NCBI RefSeq assembly: GCF_000764555.1
Contig: NZ_CP009574.1
Location: 1,612,001-1,676,000 of the forward strand
Origin: Candidatus Francisella endociliophora
GTDB taxonomy: Bacteria > Pseudomonadota > Gammaproteobacteria > Francisellales > Francisellaceae
DNA length: 64,000 nt
Direction of reading: 5' to 3'
Both the position numbers and the translations under genes were made by a program. Shown one piece after another: positions 55,469 to 64,000 of this stretch. Numbering within the stretch: the first letter of the stretch is position 1; every line of letters starts with the position of its first letter. The notes beneath the pieces are model-generated. The model was given only the letters and a program-made list of their open reading frames with translations. It was not told the DNA's origin and searched no databases.

Positions 55469-56128
55469 ATGAACTGGTCAGATATATTATCGGAAGAAAA
55501 ACAAAAGCCTTACTTTAAACAAATATTGGAGTTTTTAGCTAATGAAATGAGCTTGGGTAAAGTTATATTTCCAGCTAAAGAAAATATTTTTAATGCTTTT
55601 AAATATACTGAGTTTGATAATTTAAAGGTAGTTATACTGGGACAGGACCCCTATCATAACTATAATCAGGCTCATGGTTTAGCATTTTCAGTACAAAAGG
55701 GTGTTGATATACCACCCTCATTAAAGAATATATATAAAGAGCTTGCTGATAGTATAGGTGATTTTCAAATTCCAGATCATGGTTGTCTAGAAAGTTGGGC
55801 AAAACAAGGGGTTTTTCTCCTAAATACAACTCTTACAGTTGAAGCGCACAAAGCAAACTCTCATAAGGGTATTGGCTGGGAGAGATTTACGGATACTGTT
55901 ATCCAAAAGATTTCAGCAAATAAACAAGATGTAGTGTTTATGCTTTGGGGTTCTCACGCGCGTAAGAAAAAATCTCTAATTGACGTCTCAAAGCATTTGA
56001 TTTTAGAATCTACTCACCCATCGCCGTTGTCAGCCTATAGAGGTTTTTTAGGGTGTAACCATTTTAATGAATGTAATGAATATTTAGTTAGAAAAAATCT
56101 TTCTCAAATAGATTGGATAATTGACTAA
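55469..56128 (+). CDS. ung: Uracil-DNA glycosylase
   Basis: A 219-residue family-1 uracil-DNA glycosylase that removes uracil from DNA. The catalytic water-activating motif is GQDPYHNYNQAHGLAFS and the C-terminal motif is HPSPLSAYRGF. The ATG at 55469 is used because GGAG lies eight bases upstream; a TTG four codons earlier is less likely. Confidence 0.95.
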   Translation: MNWSDILSEEKQKPYFKQILEFLANEMSLGKVIFPAKENIFNAFKYTEFDNLKVVILGQDPYHNYNQAHGLAFSVQKGVDIPPSLKNIYKELADSIGDFQIPDHGCLESWAKQGVFLLNTTLTVEAHKANSHKGIGWERFTDTVIQKISANKQDVVFMLWGSHARKKKSLIDVSKHLILESTHPSPLSAYRGFLGCNHFNECNEYLVRKNLSQIDWIID

Positions 56129-56225
56129 TTCATCGCCCTAGTTACTTTTTTAAAGTATACTTTTTTGCTCTCGTATATGTTAAAATATTGCCTATATGTT
56201 TTATCTTTATTAAAAGCGGTAAATA

Positions 56226-58865
56226 ATGTCTATAACTACGAAAGAATCATCGTCAATAAATATAGAAAAAGAATTAAGGCAATCATATCTTGATTATGCA
56301 ATGAGCGTAATTGTTGGTCGTGCTTTACCAGATGTTAGGGATGGTTTGAAGCCTGTACATCGTAGAGTGCTTTTTGCGATGAATGAGTTATCAAATTATT
56401 ATAATAGACCGTATAAAAAGTCTGCAAGGGTTGTCGGTGATGTAATTGGTAAATACCATCCGCATGGTGATACAGCAGTTTATGACACTATTGTTAGGAT
56501 GGCTCAACCATTTTCTCTTCGTTATACGTTAGTGGATGGACAAGGTAACTTTGGTTCAGTTGATGGTGATTCACCAGCAGCGATGCGTTATACCGAAATT
56601 AGAATGCAGAAGCTGACACATGAGCTTTTAGTTGATATAGATAAAGAAACAGTAGATTTTTCACCGAACTACGATAATACTGAATTAGTGCCTGACGTGC
56701 TACCAACAAGAGTACCAAACCTTTTGGTCAATGGATCTTCAGGTATCGCAGTTGGTATGGCGACAAATATTCCGCCACATAACATGGCAGAGGTTATCAA
56801 TGGGACTATAGCTCTTATTGATAATTCAGAACTTACAATCGAAGATTTGGTTCAATATATTCCGGCTCCGGATTTCCCAACAGGATCATATATAAATGGT
56901 ACAGATGGTATTTTAGAGGCTTACAAAACTGGTCGTGGTCGTGTTATTATGCGTGCTAAGGCTGATATTCATGAAGATGAAGCTTCTGGTAAATCACAAA
57001 TTGTAATTACAGAAATACCGTATCAAGTAAACAAGGCTAAACTAGTTGAGAAAATTGCAGAGCTTGTAAAAGATAAAAAAGTAACTGGTATCTCTGAGTT
57101 AAGAGATGAGTCTGATAAGGATGGTATCCGTGTTGTAATTGACCTTAAAAGAGATGAGTCTCCAGAGGTTGTTTTAAATACTCTTTATGCTCAAACTCAG
57201 CTTCAGTGTAGCTTTGGTATCAACATGGTTGCTCTTAGTGATAATAAGCCTAAGCTTCTTAATCTAAAAGAGATTATTGAGCAGTTTATTAAGCATAGAA
57301 AAGAAGTTGTAACTAGAAGAACAATTTTTGAGCTTAGAAAATCTAAAGAAAGAGCACATATTTTAGAAGGTTTATTGCTATCACTTGCAAATATTGATGA
57401 GATGATTGAACTTATTAAAGCTTCTCCATCTCCAGCAGATGCTAAAGAGTCCATGCTTGATAGATCATGGAATGGTTCTATGGTTAAAAGCATGCTTGAG
57501 GGTGTAGATGTTAAGATGTACCGTAAAGAAGAATTAGCTTCTCACTATGGTATTCAAACAGATAGCTCTTATAATTTGACAGAAGAGCAAGCTGATGCAA
57601 TTCTAGCATTAAGACTACATAGGTTAACAGGTTTAGAGCAAGATAAGATTGTAAATGAGTTCAAAGAGCTTATTGAGAGAATTAAGTATCTGATTGGCAT
57701 TCTAAGTGATGTAAATGAGTTAATTCGTGTTGTTAAAGAAGAGCTTATTGAAATTAGAGATAATTATGGTGATGAGAGAAAGTCTGAGATTATCACTACA
57801 AGATTAGATCTTACAAGAGCAGACCTTATTACAGAAGAAGATATGGTTGTAACGTTATCGATGGATGGATATGTTAAGACTCAACCACTTAGTATGTATA
57901 ATGCACAAAAACGTGGTGGTGTAGGTAAATCTGCAACCAAAACAAAAGAAGAGGATAGCATCTTTAAGTTAATGCTTGCTTCGACTCATGATACGATGTT
58001 ATGTTTCTCCAGCCTAGGTCGAGTATATTGGTCAAAAGTTTATGACTTCCCAGTTGCTAGTAGAATTTCTAAAGGGCGTCCTATAAATAATATTTTGCCA
58101 TTAGATAAGAATGAAAAAATTACAGCAATGATGCCTATTGGTGAGTTTACTGAAGGTTGGTTTGTGTTTATGTCGACTAAGCTTGGTAGAGTTAAAAAAG
58201 TTGATCTTTCTGAGTTTGCTAGACCTCGCTCTACAGGTAAGATTGCTATTGGTCTTAATGATGGTGACGAGCTGTCTTATGTTGCGCTTACAGATGGCTC
58301 AAAAGAGATTATGATGTTCTCAGATGCTGGTAAAGCAATCCGTTTTGATGAGTCAGATGTTCGAGCGATGGGGCGTTCAGCTGCTGGTGTAACTGGTATG
58401 CGTTTACAGCCTAAGCAGAAAATTGTCTCGATGCTTGTCACAAATCCTGATGAGGGAGTGGTGCTTGCTGCTACAGAGAATGGCTACGGTAAGCGTACAG
58501 CGGTTTCTGAATATCGTAAAACTAAGCGAGCTAGCCAAGGTGTGATAGCTATCTCAACTTCAGATAGAAATGGTGCTGTTGTTGTGGCAGTGCTTGTTGA
58601 GAATGATGAAGATATTGTGATGATTACAAATAACGGGACTCTGGTTAGAACTTCGGCTGACCAAGTTAGAGAATGTGGCCGTTCAGCTCAAGGCGTTAGA
58701 CTTATTAATCTAAGAAATAATGAAAAGCTAATCAGTCTTAAAGTTGTCAAACATGATGATGAAGAAGTTGAGGAGTTGGAGGTAGAAGAAGCAGAGCATA
58801 TTATGGAAGATGATGGCGGTGTGGAAATTGCCGGTGAAGATTCTTTTGAAAATACTGAAAACTAG
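56226..58865 (+). CDS. gyrA: DNA gyrase subunit A
   Basis: An 879-residue type II topoisomerase subunit. The catalytic Tyr is in the AMRYTEIRM region. The quinolone-resistance region reads [10 protein letters not shown] with Thr83 and Asp87 in E. coli numbering; wild-type E. coli has Ser83. Thr83 occurs naturally in some lineages and does not by itself prove resistance. The C-terminal beta-pinwheel carries the GyrA-box-like segment AQKRGGVG and ends in an acidic tail. ispC follows with a one-base overlap. Confidence 0.97.
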   Translation: MSITTKESSSINIEKELRQSYLDYAMSVIVGRALPDVRDGLKPVHRRVLFAMNELSNYYNRPYKKSARVVGDVIGKYHPHGDTAVYDTIVRMAQPFSLRYTLVDGQGNFGSVDGDSPAAMRYTEIRMQKLTHELLVDIDKETVDFSPNYDNTELVPDVLPTRVPNLLVNGSSGIAVGMATNIPPHNMAEVINGTIALIDNSELTIEDLVQYIPAPDFPTGSYINGTDGILEAYKTGRGRVIMRAKADIHEDEASGKSQIVITEIPYQVNKAKLVEKIAELVKDKKVTGISELRDESDKDGIRVVIDLKRDESPEVVLNTLYAQTQLQCSFGINMVALSDNKPKLLNLKEIIEQFIKHRKEVVTRRTIFELRKSKERAHILEGLLLSLANIDEMIELIKASPSPADAKESMLDRSWNGSMVKSMLEGVDVKMYRKEELASHYGIQTDSSYNLTEEQADAILALRLHRLTGLEQDKIVNEFKELIERIKYLIGILSDVNELIRVVKEELIEIRDNYGDERKSEIITTRLDLTRADLITEEDMVVTLSMDGYVKTQPLSMYNAQKRGGVGKSATKTKEEDSIFKLMLASTHDTMLCFSSLGRVYWSKVYDFPVASRISKGRPINNILPLDKNEKITAMMPIGEFTEGWFVFMSTKLGRVKKVDLSEFARPRSTGKIAIGLNDGDELSYVALTDGSKEIMMFSDAGKAIRFDESDVRAMGRSAAGVTGMRLQPKQKIVSMLVTNPDEGVVLAATENGYGKRTAVSEYRKTKRASQGVIAISTSDRNGAVVVAVLVENDEDIVMITNNGTLVRTSADQVRECGRSAQGVRLINLRNNEKLISLKVVKHDDEEVEELEVEEAEHIMEDDGGVEIAGEDSFENTEN

Positions 58866-60028
58866 TGAATAAGACTATGTCTAAGAGTAAGATTACTATA
58901 CTTGGAGCTACTGGTTCTATCGGTGATAGCACGCTTGCTGTAATTAGAGAAAATCAAGATCTTGAGATCTTCGCTTTAACAGCTTTTAGTAATATTGAAA
59001 AATTAGCAAAACTTTGTTTGGAGTTTAAACCTAAATATGCTGTTGTTGCAGATGAGGCTAAAAAACAACAGCTACAGAATCTAGTTGGTGTTGAAGTTCT
59101 CGTTGGTGAGGATGGCTTAGAATTTGTCTCAAGTTATGATGATGTTGATATGGTTATGTCAGCTATAGTTGGTGTAGCTGGTTTGAAGCCAACTTTTGCA
59201 GCGGCTAAAGCAGGTAAAAAAATCTTATTGGCAAATAAAGAATCTCTTGTTGCGGCAGGGCATCTTTTGGTAGAAGAAGTTGCTAAAAATAATGCCCAAC
59301 TTATACCAGTCGATAGTGAACATAACGCGGTATTTCAATGTCTTGATAATGCCTCTAAAAAATATACCGATGGTGTCTCAGAGATTGTTTTGACTGCTTC
59401 AGGTGGACCATTTAGAGATAAGCAGCTGGAGGATTTGGTAGAAATAACTCCTGATCAGGCGTGTGCTCATCCTAATTGGAGTATGGGTAGAAAAATTTCT
59501 GTAGACTCATCAACTATGGTTAATAAGGCTTTAGAAGTTATAGAAGCATATTGGCTTTTTAGCATTTCTGCTGATAAAATAAGCGTTTTGATTCATCCTC
59601 AGAGTATAATTCATTCCATGGTGAAGTATGCCGATGGAAGTTATTTAGCACAATTAGGTGCCCCAGATATGAAGACACCTATTGCTAATGCTATGTACTA
59701 TCCTAATAGAGGTACTACAGAGGTTGATAAGCTTGATTTTACAAATTTACAATTGACATTTAGAGATGTTTGCCTTGATAGGTTTGAAGCATTAAAGATT
59801 GTTTTTGATAATTTAAGAAACAAAAACTATGCGGCAAATATAATTTTTAATGCGGCAAATGAGGTGCTTGTTGAAGCATTTTTGAATGAGAAAGTTAAAT
59901 ATTTAGAAATTATAGAAGTAAATAAAAAAGTAATAAAAGAATTAAATTTTAAGAATCCACGGGATATAGAAGAAGTTTTTGAAATTGATCGAAAAACTCG
60001 TGAATATGTGGATTCTATTTTGGGGTAA
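58865..60028 (+). CDS. dxr: 1-deoxy-D-xylulose 5-phosphate reductoisomerase
   Basis: A 387-residue cytoplasmic enzyme (also IspC) of the MEP isoprenoid pathway. NADPH-binding [11 protein letters not shown] opens the protein, [12 protein letters not shown] and [12 protein letters not shown] bind metal and substrate, and [19 protein letters not shown] is the family signature. The frame opens at GTG 58865, overlapping the gyrA stop; an ATG at 58877 (MSKSKITIL) is also a good start, and neither has a strong ribosome binding site. bamA follows directly after five bases. Confidence 0.95.
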   Translation: MNKTMSKSKITILGATGSIGDSTLAVIRENQDLEIFALTAFSNIEKLAKLCLEFKPKYAVVADEAKKQQLQNLVGVEVLVGEDGLEFVSSYDDVDMVMSAIVGVAGLKPTFAAAKAGKKILLANKESLVAAGHLLVEEVAKNNAQLIPVDSEHNAVFQCLDNASKKYTDGVSEIVLTASGGPFRDKQLEDLVEITPDQACAHPNWSMGRKISVDSSTMVNKALEVIEAYWLFSISADKISVLIHPQSIIHSMVKYADGSYLAQLGAPDMKTPIANAMYYPNRGTTEVDKLDFTNLQLTFRDVCLDRFEALKIVFDNLRNKNYAANIIFNAANEVLVEAFLNEKVKYLEIIEVNKKVIKELNFKNPRDIEEVFEIDRKTREYVDSILG

Positions 60029-60033
60029 ATTGA

Positions 60034-62409
60034 GTGTTTTTTTTGAGAAAGAAGTTTGTATTAGCCTCTCTTCTTGTGGGTGTAGCGTTTAATGGTTGGG
60101 CTGCTGGTGACAGCTTCATCTTAGATGATGTATCTGTAAAAGGTTTGGAGGGCTTGCAAAGTGATGTGGTTAAGAGCCGTATAGGCTACAAGAAGGGTAG
60201 CTATATCACTCCAGAAGATACAAACCAGATTATTAATAACCTTTATGGTACAGGTTTTTTTAATAGTGTCGATCTGTATCGTAAAGGTAGTAATCTTTTC
60301 ATAAATGTTAAAGAAAGACCTATTATCTCGGGTTTTAATTTCACTGGAAATAAAAAGCTAAAGAAAGACGATTTGGAAAAAGTTTTTACTGATGCGGGTA
60401 TATATGTAGGTAATGTATACAACCCAAATACAATGTTTTTACTTAAGCAGTCTTTGCTTAATCAATATTCTCAGATGGGTCTTTATGGGGCCAAAATTGA
60501 TGAGAATATAAGAAAATTACCAAATAATAGAATAGATATAAATTTAACCTTTAAAGAGGGTAAACCAGCAACAATTGATGCTATAAACTTTGTTGGTAAT
60601 AAAAGTTTTGATGATTCTGAGCTAGATAGAGGTGTTGCTTTTGAAGTGCCTTCTGTCTGGAATCTTTGGGGGTTCTTATCTCCATATGACAGCTATTCTC
60701 CAGATGGGATGAATCAATCTGTTCAAGGGGTAACTAATTATTATTTAGATAGAGGATATTTGGATTTTAAAGTTACTTCTAAGCAGGCATCTATGTCGAA
60801 AGACCGTGAGCATGCTTATATTGCATTTGATGTCGCGGAAGGCGATGTTTACAAAGTGGGAAGCGTTTCCCTAACTGGAAAGTTTATACTTCCTAAGTCA
60901 GAGCTTGAGTCGTTAATTCAGCTTAAGCAAGGCGAAGTTTTTTCTAAAAGAAAACTAGTTGATACCGTTGAAGCAATTAAAACTCTTCTTGGAAGTAAAG
61001 GTTATGCCTTTGCTGTAGTTAACCCTATCCCTGATGTAGATAAAGATAAAAAGACTGTATCTTTTAAGTTTGTTGTTGATGCTGGTAAAAAAGTTTATGT
61101 GAATAGAGTTAATTTCTTTGGTAACAATGTTACTAATGATTATGTTTTTCGTAGACAATTACAGTATTATGAGCAAAGTCAATATAACAAAGAATCGATT
61201 GATAAATCTCAACGTAGGTTAGATCAGCTTCCATACGTTGAATCAGCAAATATGGAGCTTGTGCCTGTTGAGGGCTCTGATGATTTGGTTGATGTTAATT
61301 ATAATATTAAAGAGAGAAATGCTAACTCAGTAAGTGGTAGTTTAGGATTCTCAGACTTATATGGTTTTATGATTGGCGGTAGGTTAAATATGCCTAACGT
61401 TTTTGGTACTGGTAATACTTTTAATATTAATGCTCAGCTTTCATTACCGTTCCAACAATTAGATATAAGCTATATTGATCCATTCTTTACTACATCAGGC
61501 GTGAGTCAAAGTATTTCAGCCTATATAAACCGTTCAAACTTTGCTAGAACAGATGCTATCGCCTCGTATCAATTAGATACTTTTGGTGCAAGGTTGATGT
61601 ATGGGGTGCCAATCTCGACATTTAGTAATGTTTCTGGAGGTTTAACTTTTGCTAATAACACAGTTAAACAGTCTGCGGCATATCAAGATACAATTGTGCA
61701 GAGGTTTTTAAAGCAGCAAGGTAGAAATAATTTTAATGAGCCAGCTATAACAGCAGGCTGGAGTTATGATAATTCAAATAGATATATATTTGCTACAGAT
61801 GGTGGCTCATTTAATCTAAATGGTTCAGTAAATGTCCCTGTTATTAGTAATATTTATGCTTATAAAGTTCAGGTTGCGGGAACTTATAATATTGCTGTTC
61901 CTAGTATGGAAATGTCAGCCTTAACTATAAGAGGTGGTGTTGACTACGGTGGTGGTTATGGTAAGACAAAAGAACTTCCTTTCTATGAGAACTTCTTCGG
62001 TGGTGGCTGGGGAAGCGTTCGTGGTTTCCTACAAGGTTCATTAGGTGCTAGAGGTATAAATGTAAATACAGGTGATCCAACAAACTCTTTTGGTGGTAAC
62101 CTTAATATTTATAATAATTATGATTTATTATTCCCTGTGCCTTTTATTAGTGATAGTTCAAAAATGAGAATAGGTGCTTTTGTAGATATAGGTAATACAT
62201 ATACAACTTATGATTTAGGAAGTGCTGCTGCTCCATTCCCTAAACAAGACACTACCCCATCCTTCTCTAATCTAAAATATTCTGTTGGTGTTCAGTTTAG
62301 ATGGGCTTCTCCAATGGGGCCGCTAGCCGTTTCATTTGCTCAACCATTTAATGTTCAAAAAGGTGATGTGACTCAGGTCTTCCAGTTCTCATTAGGGCAA
62401 AACTTCTAA
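60034..62409 (+). CDS. bamA: Outer-membrane protein assembly factor BamA
   Basis: A 791-residue outer-membrane insertase, the core of the BAM complex. A signal peptide (to GWAAG) is followed by five POTRA domains and a C-terminal 16-strand barrel ending in [11 protein letters not shown], whose final Phe is the usual signature. The barrel motif VRGF is in [10 protein letters not shown]. Initiation is at GTG, with GGGG about eight bases upstream. In many gammaproteobacteria rseP lies just before bamA; here ispC does. Confidence 0.97.
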   Translation: MFFLRKKFVLASLLVGVAFNGWAAGDSFILDDVSVKGLEGLQSDVVKSRIGYKKGSYITPEDTNQIINNLYGTGFFNSVDLYRKGSNLFINVKERPIISGFNFTGNKKLKKDDLEKVFTDAGIYVGNVYNPNTMFLLKQSLLNQYSQMGLYGAKIDENIRKLPNNRIDINLTFKEGKPATIDAINFVGNKSFDDSELDRGVAFEVPSVWNLWGFLSPYDSYSPDGMNQSVQGVTNYYLDRGYLDFKVTSKQASMSKDREHAYIAFDVAEGDVYKVGSVSLTGKFILPKSELESLIQLKQGEVFSKRKLVDTVEAIKTLLGSKGYAFAVVNPIPDVDKDKKTVSFKFVVDAGKKVYVNRVNFFGNNVTNDYVFRRQLQYYEQSQYNKESIDKSQRRLDQLPYVESANMELVPVEGSDDLVDVNYNIKERNANSVSGSLGFSDLYGFMIGGRLNMPNVFGTGNTFNINAQLSLPFQQLDISYIDPFFTTSGVSQSISAYINRSNFARTDAIASYQLDTFGARLMYGVPISTFSNVSGGLTFANNTVKQSAAYQDTIVQRFLKQQGRNNFNEPAITAGWSYDNSNRYIFATDGGSFNLNGSVNVPVISNIYAYKVQVAGTYNIAVPSMEMSALTIRGGVDYGGGYGKTKELPFYENFFGGGWGSVRGFLQGSLGARGINVNTGDPTNSFGGNLNIYNNYDLLFPVPFISDSSKMRIGAFVDIGNTYTTYDLGSAAAPFPKQDTTPSFSNLKYSVGVQFRWASPMGPLAVSFAQPFNVQKGDVTQVFQFSLGQNF

Positions 62410-62472
62410 ATACTTCTGCGAATTAATAAATCTTATATATTTTGTTTTACTATTATTCTTTTATATTGATGT

Positions 62473-62501
62473 TTGAAACAACTTACCAACTATTATAATA
62501 T
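62473..62501 (+). promoter_or_regulatory. Sigma-70 promoter of skp-lpxD
   Basis: TTGAAA (62473-62478), a 17-base spacer and TAATAT (62496-62501) lie about 50 bases upstream of skp. A second possible -10 (TGTTAGAAT) follows at about 62504-62512. Confidence 0.5.
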
Positions 62502-62552
62502 TGTGTTAGAATTTATCGAGAGAGTTTTATTAAATTAAAGGAGATAACTTAA

Positions 62553-63053
62553 ATGAAAAAAATCGTCTTATCATTGTTTGTTCTAGCAGGAATATCTTGC
62601 GGTTATGCTGAAACTAAGATGGCAGTTGTTAACCCTGTAGAGATATTTAATGATTCTGATTCGGGTTCGGTAAGTGTTAAAAAGCTAGAAAATGATCTTA
62701 AGCCTCAAGCTTCTAAGCTGCAGCAAGAGCAAAATAGCATTATGCAGCAGATGAGAACATTACAAGATAATTCAGCGACAATGACTAAAGATGAGCTGGC
62801 AAAGAAACAACAAGAAATACAAAAAGAGCAGCAAACCTTTGCAGAGAAAGCAAAAGTTCTTCAACAAAAAGAATACGCTGAAAAAGATAAGTTATCAAAA
62901 AAATTCCAAGCTTCTTTTGATAAGGCTGTTCAAACTGTAGCTAAACAAAAGGGTTATAATGTAGTTCTTACAACACAAGCACTTGCTTATGTTGACGGAG
63001 TTGATGATATATCAAATGATGTCGTTGAGTTAATGAATAAAGACTCTGAATAA
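62553..63053 (+). CDS. skp: Periplasmic chaperone Skp/OmpH
   Basis: A 166-residue exported chaperone that carries unfolded outer-membrane proteins to BamA. A signal peptide (MKKIVLSLFVLAGISCGYA) is followed by AVVNPVEIFNDS, then a long Gln/Glu/Lys-rich antiparallel coiled coil (about 45-120), and the core strand GYNVVLTTQALAYVDGVDDIS. A strong AAAGGAG ribosome binding site precedes the start. Its position between bamA and lpxD is the conserved gammaproteobacterial order. Confidence 0.95.
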   Translation: MKKIVLSLFVLAGISCGYAETKMAVVNPVEIFNDSDSGSVSVKKLENDLKPQASKLQQEQNSIMQQMRTLQDNSATMTKDELAKKQQEIQKEQQTFAEKAKVLQQKEYAEKDKLSKKFQASFDKAVQTVAKQKGYNVVLTTQALAYVDGVDDISNDVVELMNKDSE

Positions 63054-63068
63054 GTAAGGGAGCTTTAA

Positions 63069-64000
63069 ATGTATACTTTGGAATTTTTAGCTTCTAATTT
63101 GGATGGTGTTGTAAAAGGTGATAGTAGTGTTCAAATTAACAAGATCGCTACTTTATCGCAAGCAGGCGCTGGAGATATTTCATTTTGTACTAACCCTAAG
63201 TATCTAAAGGATTTATCTGAAACAAAAGCATCAGCTGTTTTAATCACTGAAGAAGCATTGGAGTATTGTCATACTAATGCAATTGTTCTATCTAACCCTT
63301 ATATGGCTTTAGCTAAGGTGATGGAGTTATTTGATAAATCTCCTAAGCCAAACGGCAAAATTCATAGTAAAGCTATAATTGCATCTAGTGCTATCATAGG
63401 TGAGAATGTAACTATTGATGCGAATGCTGTAATTAATGAAAATGTAATTATTGGGAATAATGTTTCAATAGGTGCATGTGCGACTATCGATGAAGGTTCA
63501 AAAATTGGTGATAACACTATTATAAAAAGTAATGTTTCTATTGCTCATGATATTGTGATTGGTTCAGATTGTATTATTCACCAAAATGCAGTAATAGGTT
63601 GTGATGGATTTGGTAATGCTCGTGATGAAGATGGGAGCTGGACAAAAATCCCACAGTTGGGTAGAGTTGTTATTGAAGATGATGTTGAGATAGGTTCGAG
63701 TACTACTGTAGATAGGGGTGCAATAGATGATACTATTATTAAAAAGGGCGCTCGTATTGATAATTTAGTACAGATAGCACATAATGTAATTGTTGGTAGA
63801 AATACTGCACTTGCTGGGGTTACAGCTGTTGCTGGAAGCACAAAGATTGGTGATAATTGTCTTATTGGAGGTCAGTCAGCTATTACAGGACATATCAGTA
63901 TTTGTGATAATGCTGTTGTTGGTGGAGCATCTAATGTAGGTAAATCTATTACTAAACCGGGCATGTATTATGCTGCATTTGAAGCAAAGCCAAGGATTCA
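63069..64000 (+). CDS. lpxD: UDP-3-O-acylglucosamine N-acyltransferase LpxD, 3' end outside window
   Basis: The frame opens at ATG 63069 ([13 protein letters not shown]), preceded by AAGGGAG, and runs off the right edge after 310 codons; full LpxD is about 340. An N-terminal uridine-binding domain ([22 protein letters not shown]) is followed by left-handed beta-helix hexapeptide repeats (II/VI-G-x-x-x-x patterns). The catalytic His is in [12 protein letters not shown]. It adds the second hydroxyacyl chain in lipid A synthesis. Some Francisella carry two temperature-adapted LpxD enzymes; the neighbours here suggest the lpxA-linked copy, but this cannot be confirmed. Confidence 0.95.
   Translation, partial: MYTLEFLASNLDGVVKGDSSVQINKIATLSQAGAGDISFCTNPKYLKDLSETKASAVLITEEALEYCHTNAIVLSNPYMALAKVMELFDKSPKPNGKIHSKAIIASSAIIGENVTIDANAVINENVIIGNNVSIGACATIDEGSKIGDNTIIKSNVSIAHDIVIGSDCIIHQNAVIGCDGFGNARDEDGSWTKIPQLGRVVIEDDVEIGSSTTVDRGAIDDTIIKKGARIDNLVQIAHNVIVGRNTALAGVTAVAGSTKIGDNCLIGGQSAITGHISICDNAVVGGASNVGKSITKPGMYYAAFEAKPRI

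Overview
The window looks like a chromosomal segment of a Francisella-type gammaproteobacterium. It is strongly AT-rich with dense gene packing and short operons. It carries an intact RNase P RNA, tRNA-Gly and tRNA-Arg, a complete pyruvate dehydrogenase operon and the ispC-bamA-skp-lpxD block. GyrA has a natural-looking Thr83. Genus is inferred from protein style and synteny, not from a database search, and the species cannot be settled here. I see no prophage, CRISPR array, rRNA operon or intact insertion sequence.

Layout. 1-9 kb: the end of an amino-acid permease and an overlapping exported serine hydrolase, then mostly leftward housekeeping and accessory genes (SDR, HTH protein, YhiN-like flavoprotein, pirin, Bcr/CflA-type exporter, gdhA). 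9.0-9.5 kb: a 500-base gap holding a palindrome and two tandem micro-ORFs with strong ribosome binding sites. 9.5-12.8 kb: an operon of a cytoplasmic YkuD-like protein, lysA and a permease. 12.8-13.5 kb: a decayed region with hairpins and frame-broken coding remnants. 13.5-21 kb: ogt, a four-gene membrane and redox operon (TVP38, MerA-like flavoprotein, CDP-alcohol phosphatidyltransferase, small membrane protein), cbpA, a secreted cyanophycinase-like protein and an aromatic amino-acid permease. 21-33 kb: a coiled-coil ORF abutting rnpB, a relA that lacks the C-terminal ACT/RRM domain, two DUF4124 proteins, rsmJ, xerC, another permease, secB, a lipoprotein, mutS and accA. 33-38 kb: a minor-pilin operon (PilV-, PilW- and PilX-like) running into murQ. 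38-42 kb: a CadB/AdiC-type antiporter with lysine decarboxylase cadA. 42-46 kb: a CPA1 Na+/H+ antiporter, a PAPS-reductase-like orphan, trpS, two tRNAs and coaE. 46-55 kb: a MidA-type methyltransferase, a phosphohexomutase and aceE-aceF-lpdA. 55-64 kb: ung, gyrA, ispC, bamA, skp and the start of lpxD, which runs off the right edge.

How it fits together. Five amino-acid carriers, gdhA, lysA and cadA suggest a life fuelled largely by imported amino acids, with lysine made by LysA and removed by CadA. Envelope assembly (BamA, Skp, LpxD, SecB, MurQ, minor pilins) is the second theme. The points most worth following are the tandem micro-ORFs upstream of the lysA operon, the shortened RelA, the PilX-like 661-residue protein translationally linked to murQ, the PAPS-reductase-like protein downstream of trpS, and the decayed locus near 13 kb.
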